Assembly (NCBI GenBank): GCA_030248215.1 | Contig: JASANG010003173.1 | Location: 1 to 64,000 of the forward strand | Origin: Enoplolaimus lenunculus | Lineage: Eukaryota; Nematoda; Enoplea; Enoplida; Thoracostomopsidae | DNA: 64,000 bases | Direction: 5' to 3' | Shown here: piece after piece, positions 11,476 to 22,500 of the stretch | How the letters are laid out: each line of letters opens with the position of its first letter | Position numbering within the stretch: the stretch's first letter is position 1 | Notes under the pieces: generated by a model | The model's database searches: none | What the model saw: the letters and a program-made list of their open reading frames with translations, nothing else | Told to the model about the DNA's origin: nothing | Translations under genes and position numbers: made by a program

Positions 11476-13566
11476 CTCGTTGTAACTATTTCAAAACATG
11501 AATTTGGCCAAACTGAATTGTGGTACACTGAAATAACGTTAAAAACCATTAAATGTTTCAGTTTAGATAAATGTGTCTAACCACTGTAACGTAAAAGTAG
11601 GTAAGTACATAAATGGATATTTTCCTGGATCCGTCCTTTGCCAATGTTAACACATAGCAATTAATATAAAGAATAAGAGAAACTTGAGCAATAAAAATAA
11701 AAATGTTTAAAATTGAATTTAATTTAGCTTTGAACTGAACTGTTTTTGACTTTAAAAGTATAAAAAGTATATTAAAGCTTGTCGTTAAACAAAACCTTTA
11801 ACATTGTCGTATTTGAAATTGCTGTTCGTATACACGAGCACACCCGTTTATATCGCAGATTCAGTTCAAAAAATTGTTGCATCCTGGCAAAATGAATTTA
11901 CAAAAAAATCATTGCAGTATAAAAAATGTTAACATTGACTACCATATTAAATGACGTACCTGCAAATAAAACAAAAACAAATTATTTTGCACGTTAAAAT
12001 ATTCCGAATTACTATAATTTCGTTCGAAGGTTTGAAGTTTCAAAGCACTAACAACACTTGAGTGATTTATACTGCAGGCACACCTTTGATCTTAACGGTA
12101 TAATATATTTAAACACGATGAAAGCTTTATACAATACCCGGACAATTGTACACATGGCTACTACTGACAGATGTGATATATACAAACATCCATATTACAC
12201 ATTTGAGGTATAATACGGGGTCACATAATACTTATTAGCACTATAGTGGCTAGGGTGCAACCGGAATTCCGGTTGCGGTAATAAATACTGCATTTTTTCA
12301 CCGGTATTTTCCTGTTTTAAGAAAAATATTCGTATTATTCTAACTTATTTTTTTTAAATTGCCTGAGTGTGTATATATGGCTACTACATAACTTATCATA
12401 CGTTTCCAGCCACTTACCGCATTTGTTTCACGATTTTGGCATTCTCAATGGTGCGTTTACTGTATGAAAAGCAATCAAATAGCGTTAACAATAAATTTTT
12501 CTATGAGTTATCATTTTTTAAGAATTGTAGAAAAAAATGGAATTGTGTTACTAGCATTTGACATCCGCGGGACGCAGTGCCAGATATACCATAAGGCAGA
12601 TAAAAGAACGCCCTTTAGGCCCACCAAAAATCAGGCAATTTTTATAGGCCAAAAACGATTTGAGCGATGGTAAAAATTAAAAATTATACGAAATTTTTTG
12701 GTTTAATATAATTTCAGAGTCAGCTCAAAAATCGAAGAATTTGTCTCAGTTCAACCAGAGCCATTCAACGACGACAGGACGGGTTAAAAGTTGTGCAGCT
12801 GGAACAACTTTGCGGGTCGAAGCTTGAACTGAGTTCAAATTGTAATTTTAGGTAAATGAATAAATTTAGTTTTAGTCTCCAAACGTATTCGGCTCGGCTC
12901 GGCCCAGCAAAAACTTTAATAGTACACCCGTATTGAGTAAGTATCTAATATCTTGTCGCAAGTGCAATCAGACCCGTAGCAAGCCAAAAATATTGAATTT
13001 GGAAATTCAGATGAACTACATGTTTTGTAGCCGCTTAATTTGTTTACCATTTCCCGCATAGAGTATACTATAAGCAACATAGTGCTAAAACAGCGTACTA
13101 TACGTACGCGGTGTTTAGCAGTAATTATTAAATTTCACAACAAGCGAAAGCTTCGTGTCTTCCAAGCGTCATGCTCTTTGTTCGGTCTGTGATAGTAAAT
13201 GCTTTTCATCTTAAACTCCCGAGTTGAAATTGCAGTTCTATGAAAAGTATACATATTGAATTCATAGTCAGACTACGGACCTGGATATAGCAACAACTAA
13301 TGCTTCTATGAAATGATATCAATTTATTGAACTTCTATACAGACCCGTAGCCATGGCACCTTTCATTGGTGAAAATCGAAAATTATACGAGGGCTGACTA
13401 GGAATTCAAATGATTTACAAACGAGATTGAACTTTTCTTGAGTACTAAGCAAAATTGTTTTAGAAAGTGCTTATTTTTGTGTTATCCGCTTCTGGCTAAG
13501 GGCCCGCTTGTGCTCGTCAATAAATCTGCACGTAAAAGCGAGCAGTTGGCTACCTCGACTGTAATT
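11476..13566. other. 3' flank of the VWA/ZP gene
   Basis: No supported exon. 12248-12310 is another degraded CAGGGTG-type end (TAGGGTGCAACCGGAATTCC). TTTATT at 13323-13328 reads AATAAA on the minus strand, about 240 bases past the VWA/ZP stop, and is a candidate polyadenylation signal. Confidence 0.45.
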
Positions 13567-16500
13567 TTATCTTCGATTACCAATGAACGGATTTGCAAGG
13601 TACGATGTGCAATAATGGACTTCTTGTGACGGTAGTGCAAGTTCGTTGTCCAACACGGTTAACCATCGCGTTGTGACTTCGAATGACGGAAGCGACGACG
13701 CAGCTCCTGCCGCTGTCGCTTGTCGTCGTTTTCGTAACGCGCTACCGCCTGGGCCGCATTGTGGAGGCTGTAATAAATTTGAGAAAATTTAATTAAGAAT
13801 CTGAAATTTACGGAAAATGGGTCGGCAGAAAATTGAGAAAAATTAGTTGTTTAAAGAAAAAGTCAAGAATTTGGGTTCATGCATAAACGGTGTATATGGA
13901 AGATATTTCACCACTTTTTAAATAAGTTCTTTGCCTTGAAACAAAATTCAGCTTAAATTTGACTTTTGGGTGATTGTAAAATCATGCAAGCACCAGCAGC
14001 ATATTCACGGTATGGGCCTATATAGCAGGGTGTTAATGGATAGTAAAAAATAACGAAACTGGAAACGGATAATGATCAGAATAACAAAAAGGGAAACGGA
14101 AAACGGATAAAAGTTTCAAAAACGTTATATCTTTCTGCCAACACACAACTGCGGCGTGCATATATTTACCAATTTTCCAATAATAGTGAAGAATAAATGG
14201 CGAATGCATCGAAATTTTAAGATTTTGGATGAATTTTGTAATTTTTATTTCATTTCAAATAACTGTAGCATATCTGTAACAAAAAATTTCGAGTTTTGAA
14301 TGCGAAATAGCAAAATTTTAATTATTTTCATAACGGAAACGGACACTGGTATTTACCGGAAACGGATGCGGATATCCGGTTTCACCCTGATATATAGGGA
14401 GCGCAGATACAGGTGTCGAAATGTCCTCGTTCGTTTTGTAAGGGCCAGTTTTCTTTTCGATAGTTATAAATCCCTTGACTAAAATTTTTACTACACTCGC
14501 GCTGAAAGTATTAAAATTTATATAAAACAGAGATAACTGAACTCGAGTATAAATTAAATCGTGGAAAGCTTTGTGCGCAAATATAATAAAACCAGTGTGT
14601 AGCTAACTAGGTTTACCGAAAACAGAGCCGAAAAGTGAAAAAATTCATATATATTTCCTAAACCGTATCCAGAATTTCTACTGTACCGTTATTAAAATAC
14701 TTACCAAAATATGATCACATCCGCCAGTGGCCTTGTCGCAAAAGGATATTGTACACCGGAACCGAATGTTGTCCGCTGCCGGCAAACGGAAACTTGACGA
14801 TTCCAAATACGCGTGATTTTGCTCTAGATAGTCCGGCATTCCGAATAACGCTTCATCCAGTGCGCAACTGAAATTACGAACACATTTTAAGAGAAACACT
14901 GCCTAAAGCCAACAATTTCCAAATAATATTCCCAATTAGCTTAGTGTTTACGCATCAGGGGCGGCAAACACGTGATATCAAAGCGGCAGTTATATATAAA
15001 CTTTCACTTTTTGGGAAAAAGTACTTTGCGTTCGTGCCTTTTAGATAAAGTCCACGTTGGCATTTTCCCTTTTGGAGAAAAGTATTCTTAAGGCTACGTA
15101 TCTTCTCTTTAATATTTCTAATTTTAATTTAGGATTCTACATTACGGAAGAACGAAACCATAGTGGCATATTGGAAAGTTTACATCCAAATTTAGAGGTG
15201 TTTTGCCTCCCTCCTTTTTAGATAAACCAACCGTTATCATACGACCGTCACTATGCCGCATATTTTACAAATACATCTAGGAACACAATTTCAGCAAGGG
15301 ACAAAGATGTTTTCTCACCACCCACATATAAAACATACGCCACGGTTGCTTTAGTGCAAGCATATGCGTGATTTTATCAGCTTATCCTTGAAGATGACAT
15401 GGGCGGAAGCGCAAACCCACTATCGTGAAATGCCTTCTACAATACTATTTCGGCATACGTAAAACGGTTATACTTATGCGTGGACATAACACTGTTTTAC
15501 TCAAGTTTGCCTGGGACGCAGCAAAAATTTCAACTCAGATGGGTTTACAATTTGATGTGCAAGCATATTTTTTAGCCTCTAGGATCCTACAAGTTATAAT
15601 AGCCCGTTCGTTTATATAAACAACAAATTAAAAATTATTAATTGATTACCCGTTATGATCTGATAGTCGTAGCCTGGTGTTATCATTCCCTTCGACATAA
15701 CAACTGTGCACTAAGAATCCGTACTGTGTTGGATCTGAAGCATAAAAAACCAACTTTGAAAACAATATCGTACGAAAACATCGATAAAATTTGATTTTCA
15801 TAACTTTTTGACCTGTGTGAAACAGTGGAGTTTGGCAAACTTCAAATAATTTTTCTATTTCGATGTGTACGTTTGGCAGGTATTAATGTATTTCAAATTT
15901 CAAGTATATCTACACTGCAAAAAATGGTGTGTCAAATTGACTCTCTCCGAAATAGGCTTCCCCTGACTACATAAACTGAGTAAAAATTCGACTCTGCCGG
16001 AGTCAATTTGAACTGAATTTGACTCAGGCGGAGTAACTTTTTGACTCAGTTTGTGTAGTCACTAAAAGCCTATTTCGGAGAGAGTCAATTTGGCTCACCA
16101 TTTTTTGCAGTGTATAGCTATTGTACACGCACTACTCATAAATATTTATATTCAATGGCAAATCTAATGACGGTCAGTAAGACGACGCAAACAACAGATT
16201 AAAATCAAAATTTTGTATGGTGAGATTTTTAGTATTAAAAATTAGGCTTTTCGAGCGCACAGCAAATTTTAGTAAAAAGTCGAGCTGGTTCGAACGGCGA
16301 GCCATGTTTCTTTTAGAGGTATTCCGTTTTCCTGTAGAACAATAATATAATAGGTACAAATAAATATCTTATACTTTTATGCTTAGGAATAGGCTTAGCC
16401 TTAAATGTTTCGCCGCAAAAAATGTCATTGCCGGCAATAATTGAAGGTCGAATTGTTGACGTAACAGTGTTGCTGATAGTTGCAACCCAACAATATTTAC

Positions 16501-19500
16501 CGTTATCACAGTCCCATTTGTGATACACTCCTTCTCCAACACGAGCATCCAACGCCACACAACCGTCCGGAGCAAATTTACGAACGCTGTAATGGCAGTG
16601 TTTGGGTGTTTTCAAACTGAAACAAATACTTACAACGATTACTGTTCCGTGAATTTACTGTCGGCTTTCGCAGATTTTATTTAGAGGCACATTTGAAGCA
16701 TTCCGGTTAAAGTCTTATTCATACGTGCTAGTTTTTATAGCGAAACTCGTAGCTGCAATCTGTACCTTCAAGTTTTTGCAGTTATAGAACTAGTAGCTGA
16801 AAATTTTGCTAAGGGGTTTTAGACACAATTTGTGCGTGCAAGTTGCCGTTGCAAGTTGCCACCGCAAAAACTTATCAAACACGCTGTGTCAAGCGGCGCC
16901 GGAAGCCACCGAGCAGCACATCTGAAATTTAGTTTTATTTGTGACACTCGGCGCCCGCGCGGCACCTGATGGTGACGCGCGGCGCTGTTCGAGACGGCAC
17001 AGCTTTGAGCGGCAGCGAACGGCGGCGTAGGCTGATGCATCATAGTGAATAGTGCCGTGCGGCGCCATGTTGTTGCGAGGCCCAAAAAAAGTATAGCGCA
17101 ATCTTTAGTTGACCGTCATCCATTGCAAAAATTAGTTACATTTTTCAAATTCTAAGAAGGTGAGGTGTTATGTTCGTGATATACGAAACAATGCCATGTT
17201 TCAATGTACAAAAGTTCAAAAAACATACTTAAGCTGACCCAATACTCGCGCGGTTGGGTCTCGATGGAAACAGTCAATCTCGAGTATTTGATCGACTTTG
17301 GTAACTGCATCCGGATGGAATTGAAGCATCACCATTCCTTTGTATCGATAGCCGTTCGCCTAAAAATATTAATTTTTTTTTGTTCACATCAGCAGCTTTA
17401 GTTTTTGCCAACTCTGCTGGCTTAAAATTTAGCCATTTGTTTTAGAGAATTTACATGCTTAGAACATTTTAAATCAGTATATTAAGAAAGAGCATTCAAT
17501 GCTCGTTTACCTGTTAACTGAAACACATCAATGAACGTTTATAATTTTGCCGTTTGCAAACTGGCGCCACATTTAGTTTAAGGCCTGAGCTTAGAAGCTC
17601 AAGCGGCAACTTTTAACAAAGCCTTAGACATTTAGCCGGAGTATAAGTGTTTCGGAAAGTGTACAATAGCCATGATTTGGTATGACCTCATTTGAAAGTG
17701 CCATTTTTCTTTATATTATCGAATTTCTTAAACAACAACCCGTCAATCACCGCATGCTTACTGTAGCTTCTCTTTCAATACCGCATTTGCCTCCTGGAAG
17801 TTCAAGAGACACCACCTCGTCAGTTCCGTAGCCCAACGAGTAACATCCTGGATTGTTATAGTAGTCTACTGCGTAGAGTCGGCCTTCAAACTTCAGCCGT
17901 GTACGTGCTGTAATGCTAACTTGATTACGAGAACACGTCACTTCAACTGGACCACGAACGATGGGTTCTAAAAATATGCAGAGTCAAACTTTTTTATCTT
18001 AAAGGCTATCTCTTAATCGCCAAGCCATGGCTCACGAAAGTCTCAGGTTAACTTTATATCCCTTTGAGATACATTTTTAACGCTAAACTCATGACTTGTA
18101 TAAACCAGTTCAGTTGGAAAGTTTAGCCTTGCAGTCTCAGATGTAGCAATGAATATTTTAACTTGGGCAAACATTTACAATCGCAGCGTGTAAAATTGTT
18201 CGTTTTTGCCGTTTTAGATCTTATTTTTGTGCACTAAAATTAAGAGATATTTTATAAATTTACGGCTTAAATTGAAGCTAGGTAACGGGATGCAATATTT
18301 TTAACCGACGCAACCATATTCCCCACAAATATTGCAATGCAATTAAAAATCTTGTACAACAACACGTAAAAACGAAATGTTTTACAATCTTTTTTAGAAC
18401 TATGTTAAACTTTAGTTATAAATTTAATTTCCAACTTATATAAAAAATCACAGCTACAACGACGCCCAAAATACGTGTGTGTGGCGGTTCAGCTTCAATT
18501 ATATTGATTTGTAATCGAATCCGTTAATAGACCAAACTATAGTAAAACTTTAAGAAATTTGATAAAACTTTATACAATTTTAAGTCTCATTATGAATGTT
18601 GGTTGATTTGGTAAGAAAATTTGCAATACCAAATTCGTCCTTTTCGTCGCCAACCATTCCAGGGCACGAAAACGAAAAATGCTGTTGAACGACGTTGATT
18701 TGGAAGTCTGTTGCGTTATTTGACACGTAGATTTTGTCCCAATCCATCGTTATTCGATACAACTCGTTCATATCAGTTTGTCTGGACGGATTCAACGCAA
18801 TAGCGTACACATAATTAGCGGCCTGAAAACGAACGCGCACTCTGATTTTTAATCCTTGTTTCGACGCTTAAAAGTATTAATGCATGCTATGGTTTTGGGT
18901 ATTGTGTGCGTAACAAAGAGTGGATCGTTAGTGGTTTAGGGGTCAATTCCCGTTTTAGTGATTTTGTTTCAGGTAATTCAATTTATAGTATCCTGATTGC
19001 CTCCCCCCGCAGTCAATTGATGACTACGCAAAAACTAGCAAACCGTACGCATGTAGTGACTTCCGTCGCTTAGACATGGTCAGAGGTTGAAAGCCGCGGT
19101 GACTCAATGGCTGTAGAAGAGAAGGATCGCGAGCACGCCTGGCCGTCACCGTATACTTCAATTTTCTAAACCACTCTAAAAGGTGCCAGTTTGTTTTCAA
19201 GCATTACAAGCGTTCTCCAGAAGTTTCGGGAAACAAAATATAGATCCCCTTGTACAGCGGTCATATAGTTAAGTCATGAACCAGTGTGCCTTTGCGGTAT
19301 GCATAACGATGACCTCAAACCTGTCACACTGTTATACCGAAATTGCGGCATGTAAAAACGGTTTCATTAGTAGCAAATCAGTTATTTTATTCTGAAGGAT
19401 TAAAAGTGTCTTTTAATCGTGTCACCAGACGTGCAGGGAATGTAAGATAAGTCACTAGTACCACTGTTCATATAGTTAAGACCGGTACTACAACTTCTGT

Positions 19501-22500
19501 GCGCTTGAAACTATAAATTTTACATACTACTTATTGTCCTTCTGATACACAAACGCACACCGTAACGCGCAGCTTCAAAAATGCTGTGTACTCGACAACT
19601 CCCGCAACACACTCTTGTCGAGCTCGTTCTATCGCACTCATTCCACACCTGTGTGTCAATTCGTTCTTTGCTTACTTTCCCAGCAAGCAGCGATGCTCTC
19701 GTTCATGCACTCATATCAATTCGGTAGAACGCAGAGCCGTGTTACAACTATTACATATCACCTCCTTATGTACGCTCTTTTCAACCCCTTACATTTCTCA
19801 ATTCTCTTGCTGATTCGCTGATTGGAAATCTAGAATGTCCGTCCGTTAACACTACAACCATACTTGGAACATCGTGTCGTCTTCCTAAAATATTCTGTCA
19901 ATTGACGAAATAAAGAAAACTTGCAGCTTCTGACCGCTGAGCTTAGAACGCTTCAAATTTTTTAATAAAAGTTTTATCTTTTAATTAGTAACGTAGAATT
20001 ATTTAAACTTCAGAGATGAAGATTAAATAATTCTAAATTTGGACGGTTTAAAGTTGGTGCGCAGTTTTGGTGTTCTCTCGGGCTCTGGTTGCGGCAAAAG
20101 CTACGCAATTAACTGTTTGGTTAAATACAAACGAATGTCAAATGAATACTAAAATGCAGCTTCTTATCAGGGAACAATAATCTGTGTGCTTTGTGCGAAC
20201 CCCCAGCCAGAAATTTGCCGCGAGGGGCTCTGTTCCCTGCAAGAATTTTGCCCTCCCCCAAAAAAGTTTCAACCTCACTTGTAAAGTCATCGAAAACTCT
20301 TCTATGACCCTACTGAAAAAGTGTAGTCCCTGTGTACGCTAGTTACGGGCCTAAATTTGTACTAAAATTTTCTTGCCATTCCTCTTACGATAACCAAATT
20401 TTAAATTTGACTGCAACATTTATTAATGTTGAAATATACCTTTATCGTAATGTAGCAAACTGTACGCTTTTCTTAACGCGTCGTCTGTATTTGTTGTGCC
20501 TGACCGTTGTCTAATCCTGTCGAGCGCTTTTTCAACCTCGTTCGTCGTATGATACCTTGCGAATCCGAATTCAACACTGCAAAACTTCATTTTAATACAA
20601 TCATGAGTACGGTTCGACTGATATATTGGTATCGGCAAAATCAAGTTAGTGGTATATTGATATTTTATATTGTAAGGTTCAACACTAAAATGCATTTGTG
20701 ATTTTAAAATATTATTTAATATATATTAATCCAAATTTAGCATAAAATATTTCTATCACGCGTTGAGGTACGGGTCAACACTTTTCAAGCACATTTACTT
20801 CTCTTCAAATCAATAATTTCTAAACGTAACAAGCATAAGCATGCTTACGATGCCCTGCTGCCGTATTGGATAAGTGCAACTCGCACTGCGTCAGGATGAA
20901 CGTTAATTGGTGCAATCACAGAAGCGACAAAATCAATTTGGTCTTCGAACTTTCGCGTTACAGATCCCGAACCGTCCAATACAAACAGTAAATCCATGGG
21001 TTTGTTACTTCCAGGAACACAAACTAAAATAAGCGTCAATACAGCAGATGTGTGGTGTCTGAAATCTGAATTTTCAACCAATTCCGTATTAATAACTGCA
21101 CCGAATTAATATCAAAAAGACAAAATTTTTCGTGAAATGTTTCCGTATTCAAGAAGCAAATGGCCTATGCGGTGCTCAGTTTAATACTTGAAATTTTCAA
21201 ACAGAAGTTTGGCTCAAGATTCAAAACTTAATGCCGTTAGGCACGTGGGGTGACGTTTAGTAAACATTCGTCCTTAAATTGGTTGACATAAGGCATTGAT
21301 TGTTCAGTCTTTAATGTAAACTTTATAACATTGATGTACCAAACATGCTTTGAGACCTTATCGTTGCAAATTATGATACCAGTTTGCACATTGCTTCTGG
21401 AGCAAGCCATTTTTCGCGAGATTACAATAGAGTAGCTTAAGCTTTAGACTAATTTTTTGTTTATATTGAGCTTTCCGCTTAAGCTTAGTTGCGGACATAT
21501 CTTTACGCTTAGGTTTCGGCTTAGGCTTTTGTCACGCGCTTATCTTTGTCTTTGCAACGAGTGTTTAAGGAATATGCTTATACTACTGTTACGCCCCTCA
21601 AAGTAACATTGCCTGCTCGACCAGTATAACATACTGGGCACTTCTTGACAAATTTCTTCTCCACGAAATTGACTGAAAAACTGCATCATGTCATCGTAGT
21701 GTAGCTTGACTTCAGGCTGCGTCGATTTTGAAAACACCCGATCAACTGATCCGGTAATTTCGATTGCGGACATATCTTTACGCTTAGGTTTCGGCTTAGG
21801 CTTTTGTCACGCGCTTATCTTTGTCTTTGCAACGAGTGTTTAAGGAATATGCTTATACTACTGTTACGCCCCTCAAAGTAACATTGCCTGCTCGACTAGT
21901 ATAACATACTGGGCACTTCTTGACAAATTTCTTCTCCACGAAATTGACTGAAAAACTGCATCATGTCATCGTAGTGTAGCTTGACTTCAGGCTGCGTCGA
22001 TTTTGAAAACACCCGATCAACTGATCCGGTAATTTCGATTGCGGACATATCTTTACGCTTAGGTTTCGGCTTAGGCTTTTGTCACGCGCTTATCTTTGTC
22101 TTTGCAACGAGTGTTTAAGGAATATGCTTATACTACTGTTACGCCCCTCAAAGTAACATTGCCTGCTCGACTAGTATAACATACTAGGCACTTCTTGACA
22201 AATTTCTTCTCCACGAAATTGACTGAAAAACTGCATCATGTCATCGTAGTGTAGCTTGACTTCCGGCTGCGTCGATTTTGAAAACACCCGATCAACTGAT
22301 CCGGTAATTTCGAACAACTCTTCTACTGCGGCATATTCGCCAGTACCGTACGCGTAAATCTCGACATTTCTCGCACGAATTTGAGCTGCCACTAAAAGTA
22401 TAACTGATTGTTTCCAAATTCAAAGTTCACAATACTTTTTAGGTTTGCCATAACATCTCAGTGTTGAATTCTTAAATATAAAAACTACTGATCGAATACC

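Noticed and set aside
16819-17101. Minus-strand frames of 70-88 codons rich in Ala and Arg
   Set aside because: They fall in a GC-rich transposon-like insertion within a ZP intron and have no splice sites that fit the gene.
21540-21773. A separate small gene encoding EITGSVDRVFSKS
   Set aside because: It is a tandem copy of the end of VWA exon 5 without its own acceptor.
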